Positions 21,809 to 32,455 of a stretch of 64,000 bases of DNA are shown piece by piece. The stretch covers positions 36,707,341 through 36,771,340 of the forward strand of contig NC_081844.1 in assembly GCF_963259705.1 (NCBI RefSeq), written 5' to 3'. The translations under genes were made by a program, and so were the position numbers. The number at the start of each line of letters is the position of its first letter. The first letter of the stretch is position 1. This DNA is from Myotis daubentonii (taxonomy: Eukaryota > Chordata > Mammalia > Chiroptera > Vespertilionidae). The notes below the pieces were generated by a model that saw only the letters and a list, made by a program, of their open reading frames with translations, ran no database searches and was not told where the DNA came from.

Positions 21809-22929
21809 GTGCTTACCAAGTCAAGGGGCTCGGAAAGCCCTGGGCACACACCTTTCTGGAATTCTGCAGCTGGGGCAGGAATCACACCAGCGCATGAGGA
21901 GTTGATTATTGGATCCCTTCTCCGGATGCACCTTGCATGGCCTCTGGAGGTTTATTTGTGGCTATATCTTTGCTTCTCTCCGCCATTCTCTGTATGTCTT
22001 TCTCAAAGTTAAAAGTTCTCTCTTTTTTTCTTCCCCACTGAATTTCCACCCTGCTGGCTGTCCACTGTGGGAGGCATATAGTCATATCAGGAACACCTCT
22101 AGTCACTGTTCCCAGGGGACTGAAAACACTGCCCCTTTATTCAGATAAATCAAATACATGTTTTTCGAATTCTCCAGCAACATGTGATGGGCACTGGCCT
22201 GAGAGAAAATCTGCTTCCACCTTAAGTCCTTGTTGTAACTGAAGAGGGTGTCCGCTTAACAAAACAAAACTCATCCTGTTTGCTGGGTGGATGGGCATTT
22301 GTCTTTATTTCCAACTTTAGTTAACAGCATATTTTAAAAAATTGGTTTTCCCTGTTTGTGTCTAAAGAAATTGTTTTATGGTTTTGTTTAACTTAGGAAC
22401 TTCGAGGTGCCCACCATTTTTTCACACAAGTGTCTGAAAGATCCTTTTCTCACTCTGAAGTTGCTCGTTGCCTTCCTTGAGAGCAAACAGGACTGCCTCA
22501 AAGACACGCTTGGCATCAGCATTTGCTTTCTTTTATCCTGTGCCTGTTTCATTGTAAGAGGATTGTGGTATACTTCAAAATAAAAGAGTTCAGTGAAAAC
22601 TCATTCCATAGTAAATGAGCTAAGCCATTAGGAAGAATTGACCATAGAAATCAGTCATGTGATATTGGAGCTAAAATAGTTAATGTGGTGAGTTGCAACC
22701 TTTTATGAAGTGGGGGAGCGCCTTTCTCACTGGAAATCTTAGAACCTCATGCTTAAGACAGCCAGAAGCACTGAGTGTGACTGGGGAGGTGTAAGGAGCC
22801 TGGGTCTGGATGTGGCGCCTGCTCTTCCTTTGCTTCCTTCGGTAATCTCCTCCTCAGAAATGTGGAAACCGTTGTTCTAATGCATTAATTAGACAGGTAT
22901 AGTGATCTCCTAAGTAAACATAGAGGCAT
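21809..22929. other. No gene recognised
   Basis: Unique-looking sequence without recognisable repeats. Confidence 0.35.
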
Positions 22930-23080
22930 GTTTTTATACATCATTTTATTTGACCCTGGGGAACAGACAGAAAAGGCATTATCCCAATTGTCCCCATTTT
23001 TCATAAAAGGAAACCATGGCTAATATGTAAGGTAGGAGGGACTGGAATGTAGTTCTTCTGACTCTTATTAGTTTAGGGCT
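22930..23080 (+). mobile_element. MIR fragment
   Basis: CATTATCCCAATTGTCCCCA and TTTTCATAAAAGGAAACCAT, then GGTAGGAGGGACTGGAATG, in MIR order. Confidence 0.55.
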
Positions 23081-24316
23081 CATTTCACTGAATCATAGGA
23101 TTGTCTGTGAATGAAATAGAAGCCCAGGCTTCTTCGAACTGATGGAACTGTCTTTGGAACGTTTTGGCCAGTAGTGGATTGTAAACTGGAAGATGTTCAG
23201 AGGTGGGTGACTGGGATACAGCCCTTGAAATCATAGCTAGGAGTCGAGATTTAAAAATGCAAATCTCTGACAGTTAATTCATTGGTGTGAACTGGCTTCA
23301 GTACAGGCATGAGAGGCTGTGTAAGAAGGGGTTTGAGGCTCTGAGGGCTTGGAAGCCTGAGGACCAGGAGTGGATGTCACAGTGATGGGAGAGTGGGAAG
23401 ACAGGGATGCTTAAACTCCCGTGGCTCAGAGAGGAACATTCTGTGGCCCAGGGGACACGGGCAGCCCACCAGTTTTCAAAATACAGCCTTTGTTCCTTTT
23501 TCAGGATAAAAATTAGAAGGCTGCTTTCATGTTTCCATTTCTCCAATATGTCAATTTTTTTCAATGACAGCCTTTTATTCAATATAGTAGGTAATCTGAA
23601 TTTTAAGAATATTGTATATTTCCCCACGGGACTAAATTAAGCTATTTGCATTTTGAATGGAATAAAAGACTCTAAAAACATTTTTTTTCTCCCTCCTGAA
23701 TCATCCTCGGAAAAAGAGGCTGCTCACCACTGATTTATAATTTTATCTGGGTAAGAGCCACTTGCAGAAAAAGCAACTGTCTGAGTGCACTGATGCCAGC
23801 ACAGAATGAAGCCCAAAGGGGGAAAAAGTCAGTGAGAGAGATTTGGGTTCAACCTGACAGCAGCAGCAGCACAGTCACAACAACCCAAACACAGAGCTGG
23901 TCACCAGGAGCAGGTGGCTGGAGGTCCTCGGCTTGCCACTCCCGAAAATGTGCAGAGGCTGGGCACCGCCAGTCCTGGGCACAAGGGCTAGACCTCCAGG
24001 TCCATGGCACATTAGACTACTCTGTTCTAATGATAACCAGGACTCGGTTTTTTTTAAAAGGTCTTCATTGAGCTATCATGTCAGAAGGAGTAATTCGACC
24101 TTCTTGCATTTGAGTAGATGATGCTGAAGAAAACTTAGATTCGAATTTCTCACTGTTGGAATTTTCTCAGAAAGAATCTGAGAATGTTATGACGTTAATT
24201 GGGCCAGATTTGGTAATACAATATATTTGAAGAATATGTAATCTGCGAATTAAAAAACTGATCTGAATATTAGATAAAACAATAGTCCACATACTTTTTT
24301 GTTACTCTTCACTCAA
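23081..24316. other. No gene recognised
   Basis: The frames at 23298-23640 and 23793-24121 have no recognisable domain. A short GCAGCAGCAGCA run lies near 23861. Confidence 0.35.
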
Positions 24317-24552
24317 GGATATTTTTTTCATTGATTTTTAGAGAGAGAGGAAGGGGGGAGGGAGAGAGAGAGGAGAGAGGAAGAAACATTGATGTGAGAG
24401 AGACACATTGATAGGTTGTCTCCTTCACAGGTCCTGGACCTGGGCCAGAGATAGAACCTGCAACCCAGGTATGTGCCCTTGACTGGAATAGAATCTTTCA
24501 CCATTTGGTGCTCGGGCCAATGCTCTAACCACTGAGAACATTGGCCAGAGCT
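24317..24552 (-). mobile_element. VES-type SINE
   Basis: The minus strand begins with a diverged tRNA-like head (CTCTGGCCAATGTTCTCAGT) with a central GGTTGCAGGTTCTATCTCTG. On the + strand the left end is a GA-rich tail. No clear target-site duplication remains, so it is an older copy. Confidence 0.8.
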
Positions 24553-25489
24553 ATCCTTTTAATTTTGTCTTAAAATGACATTGATGTTGATAAATGTGTC
24601 CCCAGGGTAAAATGTAGAGAGGAACTGTGTTCCTGAGGATTGTGTATAAAGTGCCCTATTTTCAGTTTTTCTGCATAGGTTTTCAAAAATTTCCTATTTT
24701 TATTTTTGATTCATTATCAGATTTCAAGTAGTTTTCCCTAAATGGTTAGTTTTACCTTTCTCTGTCTATCAGCTTTAGTACTTAATGGTCTGTAATAAAT
24801 TCATATTTCAGTGTATTAAGGGTTCAATATTGTGAACAAAAAAATGAACAAACAAACGAAAACCCCCTAAGTGAACTGTTTTATAATATACATAATTTCC
24901 CAATTTATATGTTTTATAATTTGGATTTTCTTGCAGCAGAGCTGGAGAGCAGTTTTTCTAATTACAAGCCACTGATCCACAGGAAAAATGAATCAAGCTC
25001 TACTAAGTAAAGAGCAACTTAATTTCTTTGAGAAATGTATTGTACTCCTTTGCCTTAACAAATAAGAACAGGGGACATAAAACTCTATTTAATAAATGCT
25101 AGAGATAAAAATGAGGAGATATTGAGGATAAAAATAGAGAAAAGGGAGGAGAGAAATCACAGAAACACACACACACATACACACACACACAGATATAAAG
25201 GAAAAAATGAAGACCTAGAATGAGAGACAGACAAAATGAAACAGACACTTTAAGTGAATATATAAGAACATACATACACAAGGCTCAAAAACTGAAATCT
25301 TTTTTGGGGGCCAGGAAGGTAATTATATAGCATAATGAGAGATAGTGTCAAATCTGGTGAATTTTGGAGTCTGTCCCCCATAATGGAACTTATAGCCAAT
25401 AAAACAAAACATCGTGCTGACCAAAGGAAATTCATCTGTCACTAACTGGCCACCAGGTTAGACTCCTGGGTTTTGAGCACACACAGAAG
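24553..25489. other. No gene; AT-rich, with a (CA)n tract at 25161-25193
   Basis: Unassigned except for a short interrupted CA microsatellite. Confidence 0.45.
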
Positions 25490-25705
25490 TAAGAGCTAAC
25501 ATTTACTGAAAGCTTACTATGTGCCGGGCCTTGCTCCATGTGCCTTTCCTTTAATGACTATAATCCTCATGACATTCCTGGAGGCACATGACTGTCATTA
25601 TCCCCATTTTAGAGATGAGGAAACTGAGGCACAGAGAGATTACATAATTGGTGAGTGGTGGAGCTGAGATTTTAATCCAGGGAGTCTAGCTCCAGAAAGG
25701 CTATA
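25490..25705 (+). mobile_element. MIR, well preserved
   Basis: GCTTACTATGTGCCGGGCCT, TTATCCCCATTTTAGAGATG, AGGAAACTGAGGCACAGAGA and GGTGAGTGGTGGAGCTGAGA are the classic MIR core and flanks. Confidence 0.9.
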
Positions 25706-25840
25706 CACAAAAGGAAACTCCACACAGATGCAGGAGACATACAGTAACACTCACATAGGCTCAGCCATCTCCCTGCCTTTTTCCCAGCCTCAGTGAAGTG
25801 CAGACAGATATGGCAGAGACAAAGAGAACGCCTTAGACTG

Positions 25841-26055
25841 CAGCCGTGGGCAAACTATGGCCCGCAGGCCGGATCCGGCCCGTTTGAAATGAATAAAACT
25901 AAAAAAAAACAAAGACCGTACCCTTTTATGTAATGATGTTTACTTTGAATTTATATTAGTTCACACAAACACTCCATCCATGCTTTTGTTCCGGCCCTCC
26001 GGTCCAGTTTAAGAACCCATTGTGGCCCTCGAGTCAAAAAGTTTGCCCACCCCTG
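25841..26055 (+). mobile_element. Short hAT element, copy 1
   Basis: The ends CAGCCGTGGGCAAACT and (minus strand) CAGGGGTGGGCAAACT form 16-bp inverted repeats with two mismatches. At 215 bp it has no ORF of its own. It is nearly identical to 60497-60710. The flanks CCTTAGAC (25831-25838) and CCTTAGAG (26056-26063) look like a decayed 8-bp duplication, with two extra bases before the left end. Confidence 0.88.
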
Positions 26056-26430
26056 CCTTAGAGAGAACACAGGAACCTTCAAGCTGGTCTGTCATGGAAT
26101 ATCATCTCAATCTTCTGACTTTGGCCGTGCACATAATTTGCATCATGATTTTAAAGCATTTACATAGTTGTCTGCCTCTTAAAGGTATACAGATAAATGG
26201 GTCAGGGTGAAGGAATTCACCCCGTGGCAAATGCTTGCTTTTAAATTTATTGCGATTATTTTTTGCTTGTTTTGGCCTCTTGTAAACAAATTGACAGTAT
26301 GAATTTGCTTGAGACAATTGGTAGCCGTTTTTTATTTGTTTTTGCCAGATGAAAATGGGGTTAAGGATTATCATGGTTGTGTTTTGCCTAGCCTGTGGCA
26401 GGTACTCAGTAAGTGTTGATAATTAAATCA
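26056..26430. other. Unassigned sequence
   Basis: No gene or repeat recognised. Confidence 0.35.
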
Positions 26431-26720
26431 CAAAATTTAGCAGGTATTTAACAATAGATATCCCCACAATTTTCAGAAAGTATTTACATGCAGTATTTTA
26501 CTAATTATCTCAGAAATGTCTTGAGATCAGCAGGATAGATAGTTATTATTCCCATCTTACAGATGAGGAAACCAAGACTCAGGGGGCTAAGTGATGTGAC
26601 TGAAGTCTTATGACTGGCAAGTAATGGACCTAATACTGCTACCCAAGAGCTTCTGCTTCTAACTCCAGGTTCTTTCCACTGGGCAACACTGCCCTTCAGT
26701 GATTGATACTGAAAGCCATG
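26430..26720 (+). mobile_element. MIR
   Basis: TTATTCCCATCTTACAGATG, AGGAAACCAAGACTCAGGGG and TGACTGGCAAGTAATGGACC match the MIR core and 3' half. Confidence 0.85.
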
Positions 26721-26811
26721 GATAAATCTCAAGGGAAATGTGTTTTCCCCTAGAATTGCAGTATTTCTGAATAATGTGTAGCTGTAATTTTTTCTGTCTT
26801 GAAAGGAGGAA

Positions 26812-27365
26812 TTCTATCTAATAAAAGAGAAACATGGTAATTGGTGTACGACCGCTACCCTTCCCATTGGCTAATCAGCAAGATATGCAAATTAACTGCC
26901 AGCCAAGATGGCGGCTGGCAGCCAGGCAGCTTAAACTGAACATGAGGCTTGCTTGCTTCAGTGACGGAGGACTGCAACATTCCCCGCCTGCCTTGCTGGC
27001 CTCTGAGCTTGCAGTTTAAGAAACATTGTAACAAATATAGAAGCTAAACAAAACCCCAGAAATCAGCTTTCAGCCGGCCGGGATCTCAGAACTGGAGTTG
27101 ATACAGAGTTTCGATTATAGAACTTAAACAAACCAGATACCTGCTTTCAGCAGCTGAAGCCTCAGAGCTGGAGCCAGGCTAAAGCTGGCCCAGAATAAAA
27201 AAAGAAAAAGAAAAAAAGGAGAAGTTGGGAGCTTCAGTCCCAGCCTGAAAACAGCCCTCAGCCCCTCACCCAGACTGGCCAGGCACCCCAGTGGGGACCC
27301 CCACCCTGATCCAGGACACCCTTCAGGGCAAACCAGCCAGCCCCCACCCATGCACTAGGCCTCTA
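26812..27365 (+). mobile_element. Helitron unit 1 of a tandem pair (locus A)
   Basis: The start TTCTATCTAATAAAAGAG follows a host A. The 3' end is GCACTAGGCCTCTA, but the usual palindromic hairpin before it is missing. No Rep/helicase frame is present. The same unit occurs at 37396-38041. The 5' part carries ATTGG, ATGCAAAT and AAGATGGCGGC motifs. Confidence 0.85.
26866..26915 (+). promoter_or_regulatory. CCAAT / octamer / YY1 motif cluster in Helitron unit 1
   Basis: ATTGG (inverted CCAAT, 26866-26870), ATGCAAAT (octamer, 26885-26892) and AAGATGGCGGC (YY1-type, 26905-26915) lie within 50 bp. All three are kept in the second copy. Activity is inferred from motifs only. Confidence 0.4.
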
Positions 27366-28275
27366 TTCTATATAATAAAAGGGTAATATGCCTCCCAGCA
27401 CCAGGATCAGCAGAGCCGCGAGGCCTCCTGGCACCAGGATCAGCATGACAGGGGGCAGTGCCCAAACCCCCTGATCACCCTGCAGCTCTGTGTGTGACAG
27501 GGGGCGGGGCCACAACCTCCCTATCAGCCCTGCTCTGTTCCTGACAGGGAAGGTGCCCAACCCCCTGATTGGCCCTGCTCTGTGCCTGATGGGGGGAGCT
27601 CCCCAACCCCCTGATCGCCCTGTGGCTCTGTGTGTGACGGTGCGGCGCCCCAACCCCCCCCACCCCACGGGCCCTGCTCTGTGTGTGATGGGGTAGAGCC
27701 ATAACCTCCCCATCGGCCCTGCCCTGAGTGTGAGAGTGGCGGTGCCCCAACCCCCTGATCTGCCCTGCTCTGTGTGTGACAGGGGACGGTGCCCCAACTC
27801 CCCTATTGGCCCTACTCTGTGAGTGACAGGGGGGAGCTCCTCAATCCCCTGATGGGCTCTGCTCTATGCATGACAGGGGGGAGCTCCCCAACCCCCTGAT
27901 CGGCCCTACTCTGTGCGTGACAGGGGGTGGTGCCGCAACCTCCCCATCGACCCTGCCTTGAGTGTGACAGGGGGCAGTGCCCCAACCCCCCAATCGGCCC
28001 TACCCTGAGCATGACTGAGGGTGGCATCACAATCTCCCAATCAGCTCTGCTCTGTGCATGACAGGGGGCGGCGCCCCAACTCCCCAATCGGCCCTGTTGT
28101 GAGCCCGACCAGGGGCAGCACCTAGGGATTAGGCCTGCCCTCTGCCAGCCGGGAGCAGGCCTAAGCCAGCAGGTTGTTATCTCCCGAGGGGTCCCAGACT
28201 GCGAGAGGGCACAGGCCGGGCTGAGGGCCCCCCCCCCCCCCTGAGTGCACAAATTTTTGTGCACCGGGCCTCTAG
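27366..28275 (+). mobile_element. Helitron unit 2 of a tandem pair (locus A)
   Basis: Starts TTCTATATAATAAAAGGGTA directly after the CTCTA end of unit 1. It ends with a perfect hairpin GTGCACAAATTTTTGTGCAC (28245-28264), then CGGGCCTCTAG and a host T (28276). The interior is mostly a ~49-bp minisatellite. It is HeliBat-type and non-autonomous. Confidence 0.9.
27440..28130. repeat. GC-rich ~49-bp minisatellite inside Helitron unit 2
   Basis: About 13 diverged units with the pattern TGACAGGGGGCRGYGCCCCA, then ACCCCCTGATCGGCCCTGC and TCTGTG. The array lacks minus-strand stops in some frames, which produces long false ORFs of 91-150 codons. Confidence 0.9.
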
Positions 28276-29999
28276 TATTAAATATGTGTAGTGTTTTAAT
28301 TCCATACCCCCTTTTAGATCTTTAACCTCTTTAAGAGAATATGTAGGACTATGATTTTTCTGTTTATTTTCAATGTCTCACATTCTGTTCCTCTGCCTTT
28401 GAAGGAGGACATTGAGTATGATGTTCTAATGCAGTAGATTTTTCCAAGGCTATTTGATAAGATCTGTTTTATTAAGGCTCACTGACAAAGTCAGTTGCAA
28501 TAATGGCTAAAAGAGTTTTAAAATATTTGCCAAAGTATATCTTCCTATCATGCAGTTTTTGAAATTATTTTAATTAAGCATTGGAATTAGCATTATTTTA
28601 AGACCATGTTTTAATTTTTAAAAATCTTAGTTGAAAATTAAATGTCCTTGGGAACAAAGGAAATACCTTCTCTTTCTCGACCTCTACTCTGCTCTTTTAT
28701 TTTGCCCCTGTTTCCTGCAAATTCAGAGAACTTAGTCATATGGAGTGAGAGGTGGAATATTTTACTGGGACATGCTTCAATCCCCACCCCATTCACACTC
28801 CCTAAATCAAGAAATTAAACATGAGTTTATCAAAGGAATGATATAGAAGGAGGATTTCCATTGCCCTAATTTCATGTTGTCCTCTCCTTTCAGGGGCAAG
28901 AGGGGCTGAAATGTGCTTAACTGTTTGTACATTTCCTGTGCGAACATGTTTATCCCTCATATTATCTGAGACTAACTGAAGAGGGAGTGTTTAGAAAAAA
29001 GAGAGGACAACTAATACAAGTTGAAAGTAAGATGCTTGCATCTTAATTTTAAGAGAACATAGAAAGCCAAATGCTTTCAGAAAAGGGCCCCTTCATGGAG
29101 TAATTTGCCTGGTATGGCATCCCAGTTTGTTGTATAATTTCAGCCCTGTTACTATGGAAACCGGCTTTAGTGTAGCAGTGATTGTTAATCAGGATTTGTC
29201 GTTATTCCTCTTTCATCACGAGGCTCTATATCCGTATGGATTAAATCACAGTTCTCATTGACAATGGCATAGATCAAACATTATTGCCCCACATAAAACC
29301 CTGGGCCACTCCCTGTCATTTCCCCCCATTACCAGAAGCTGCGAACGCCAGCTGAAGTCTAACTTTTACAAGGAAATTAAGGCTCCTCTTAGCTCCTCTG
29401 CTATCTACTCTCATGACAAGTAGGGGAGGAAGAGGGTTACTTTCCTTTAAACTTGCCTGTATCTACGGGAAGAGCAGACATAATTTCATGCTATTGCAAA
29501 CCCGAGTCTGCAGATATAAATCCAGGCAGGAAGTTGTGTCAGTGTGACTGCCGACTTCTTTAATCCTTCATCTATCTGTATGTGCATGTCCAGCATTTGA
29601 CTAAACTCTTGTTCTTGGAGCAGTCTGCTTTCCCTTTCTTTCCAATTGATCTGGATTCCTAGCGTTTCTATAGGAAGACTGCGTCAAGACCAGAGGCCAA
29701 CCTGCTACCCCAGTTGTTGCTGCTGTTCTGTCCTAAACCAGAGAGCACCATGGGGCGTGTGGGGTAACCCTTCACTCTTCTCACTTTGGAGAATTGGGTG
29801 ATGACATTACCTGGATGGGGAAGTTCGCAACCCTGAAGTGTGGTGCTGGATTTAGTAGTGCCAGATCACCACCTTTTTTTAGGAAAATCAGCTCGAAAGA
29901 ATAATGTTATGCTTTAAGGGTCCACCACCAGCCTGTGTGCCTTCTGATTGTTCATTGTTTTGTTTGGGAGCAAGAACCTTTAAACTGTGCTGGTTAATG
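28276..29999. other. Low-repeat block; possible conserved non-coding sequence
   Basis: No gene or repeat recognised. At 29100-29400 the sequence looks constrained: CpG-containing and repeat-free, with an X-box-like GTTACTATGGAAAC at 29148-29161. Conservation cannot be tested here. Confidence 0.3.
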
Positions 30000-30170
30000 C
30001 CTTTGGAGCCAGTCTGCCTGGGCTTTATTTCTGGCTCTTCCACTTACCAGCTGTGTGACCTTGGCAAGCTCTTTAACCTCTCTGAGCTTAAATACAAAAT
30101 GGCAGTAATAGTACCTACCTCATGAGGAATAAGTAACCTCATATTCTGGCACTTGTGAGTGTTGTATAGG
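30000..30170 (-). mobile_element. MIR, antisense
   Basis: GGAGCCAGTCTGCCTGGGCT, CTTCCACTTACCAGCTGTGT, GACCTTGGCAAGCTCTTTAA and AGTACCTACCTCATGAGG are the antisense MIR sequence. Confidence 0.9.
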
Positions 30171-30349
30171 TGTTTGTAAATAAATGAAGAAGAAACAACA
30201 TTGTGCTTACATGTATTCAAAATATATTACAGATCGGATCATCCAAATATTAGTGAGGTGTTGAAAACAGCCCTCCCCTCTCCCTCTCATCTCACCCCCC
30301 TCTTTCCACCCCCTGCTTTCTCCTCTCCATCTCTGCACTGTGCCCAACC

Positions 30350-30835
30350 CCCAAGTATAATTCTGATTGGCTAAATTAATTCTGCAGCATCCTGCTGTGA
30401 ATAATTATGTTGATCCAGTGTGTATTCTGATGCCTTTTTTCCCCCTCTTTGCCTAAATTATAATGTGACAATTGCGGCTCACAGCTGGCTCATCAGAGGT
30501 GGGCAGTTTGGGAATTGGCGCATCTGAATGTGCTTCTCTGTTAACCCTCTGCCTTGATTGCTTAAGACAAGACATATGTAAACCCCATGATTATTGCCGT
30601 TTGTTTGGACTTTGCAAAGACTCTGCCTTCAAACATAAAGCTGCTGGGTTTGTTTGGGGGGAGGGGGGCAAATAGGAGTCCCCTCCCCCTCCCCCTCCTC
30701 CTCCCCCCTTTCCCTTTCAGACAATAAATAGCTGTCAGGCTTATGTCAAGGATGAAATTATAGGTGCACATGAGGCCTTGATTACATTGTTTTGGAGGGA
30801 TTGCTATTAACATACCGAAATGAAGTCTAATTTTT
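30350..30835. other. Possible conserved regulatory block
   Basis: Repeat-free sequence with many TAATTA/AATAATTA-type and ATTGGCTAAATTAAT words, a C/T tract at 30679-30718, and no recognisable coding. It may be an enhancer; this is inference from texture only. Confidence 0.25.
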
Positions 30836-31474
30836 CACTGACAGAGCTGAGTCAAAACTCAAGTGACAGAGATAGGACATACATTGTGAGGAGAGAGAGG
30901 TCCAGTAGGGGCCCCTGTTCTGTGTGGGACGGGTTTTTCGTATTTAAAAAACACACAATGAAAAACAGAATAATGAATGTGAAAAATGTCTTGTTGGAAA
31001 AGAAAGACCAAGTGATGAAGGATGAAGTAAGATACTTGGGTTAGCTAAGGTTCTTGGTGAAATCGCCATGTGTGATTTTCAAGTGTATTTCATTCATTTT
31101 AAGGCAACATCTAGATTATTGAGTCAGCCTCTGTTTTAGCTGAGGAATGTTCTGTCTTGATTTTTTATTTTGCTTGCTGCCTGCATAATTCATTTCCTAC
31201 TGCCACATTCCCCACACTCGCATCCTCTGAAGATGTGTGCTTATGATCACCCAATATGCAGGGTGAGTGCCCTTGTTGTACTTTTGCTGTTTATACTTTC
31301 TGATGATGTGAACATGTGGCTTGTTAATTTTCAGAATCCTTCATTTAAAAGGGGTTCTTTGCATGTGGCTTTCCTGGAATGTTTTAAGGAGTGGTGCCTC
31401 ATAGAATGGTAGATTAATAATTATATGTGTTTTTTTATAACTGTCCCTACTCACTAGGGTAGAAATTTAAAATG
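30836..31474. other. Unassigned sequence
   Basis: No gene or known repeat recognised. Confidence 0.35.
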
Positions 31475-31475
31475 T

Positions 31476-31523
<48 letters not shown>

Positions 31524-31528
31524 GCGCA
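31475..31528. repeat. (CA)n(CG)n alternating purine-pyrimidine tract
   Basis: About 17 CA dinucleotides pass into about 7 CG dinucleotides and then ACGCGCAT. This is the type of sequence that most readily adopts Z-DNA. Confidence 0.95.
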
Positions 31529-31729
31529 TATGCATAGGTGTATGTATGTTGTATTTTTTATGTATGTACTTTGACATTGTAAGTACTTGAAACGTTATTT
31601 CATACCATTGTCTCATTGTTACTGTTATTAATGGGGGTAAATGGAGATTTAGTGTGGATGGCAGAGAAGAGGGTGTCCTTCAATTTGAAATTGGGCAACA
31701 GTGGAGAATGTTTGTAGACAGACCATATA

Positions 31730-32455
31730 TTTATTTTTTTTTGAAATAAATATTTTTAGTACCTACTAAGTGCAAGACACTGCGCTGTAGTTGTGGGGAC
31801 TCAGTGGTGGGCGGAAGTGGTTCCTGCAGTTCAGGACTGTGTGGTCTAGACCAGAAGATAACACGTGCTCGCACAGTTCTAGCAGAGGGGTCTGAGGGAT
31901 GACGCTCAGTGCGATTGCAGAGGAGAGCTGATACTTGCTTTGCATTCCAGCTGTTCAGCTTCTGACAGGTAAATTGAGGAAGAGAGGGATCAGTGCAGCT
32001 TCATTGGAGGAGGTTGTATTTGAAGTAGGGGGAGAATTTTACACAGAAATGGAAGAAAAACATCCCAAGCAGAGTGAAACACAAGCAAAAGCAGGGAGCT
32101 CAACTGGTGAGAGGTCTGATTGGGCTGCAGGTTCGCATCTGGGCTGTGCTTCTGTATCTCTGGGGGAACTGGTAGTAAAAAGGACTGCTGCCCGAATCCA
32201 TAAGATCAGAATCTTGGGCCTGGCCCATACCGTCTTGGGCAGGTTTACAGGGGACTGTGCTGTGTTAAATACCACTGGGCTGCAGCAGAGGTAGACGGAG
32301 GAGGCACCAGGAGTGCAGGCTGCAAGGACAGGTGGGCTTTATCTTAGAGAGCCTTGAAGTCCATGCTAAAAGTTTATGCTTCTACCAGACAGAAGGAACC
32401 TCTGAATGTTTAAAAGTAGGGACTTGGCACGTTGAGACTGTTCTTTAAAAAGCGA
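31730..32455. mobile_element. Ancient interspersed repeat, family unresolved
   Basis: Begins TTTTTAGTACCTACTAAGTG and AAGACACTGCG and carries later pieces (AGAGCCTTGAAGTCCATGC) like the 10215-10700 element. A frame at 31935-32294 falls inside and is not a gene. Confidence 0.45.

Noticed and set aside
27363..28264. Minus-strand open frames of 91-150 codons
   Set aside because: Same cause: the minisatellite of the locus A Helitron.
31935..32294. A 119-codon + strand frame
   Set aside because: It lies in an ancient interspersed repeat, and the translation has no recognised family.
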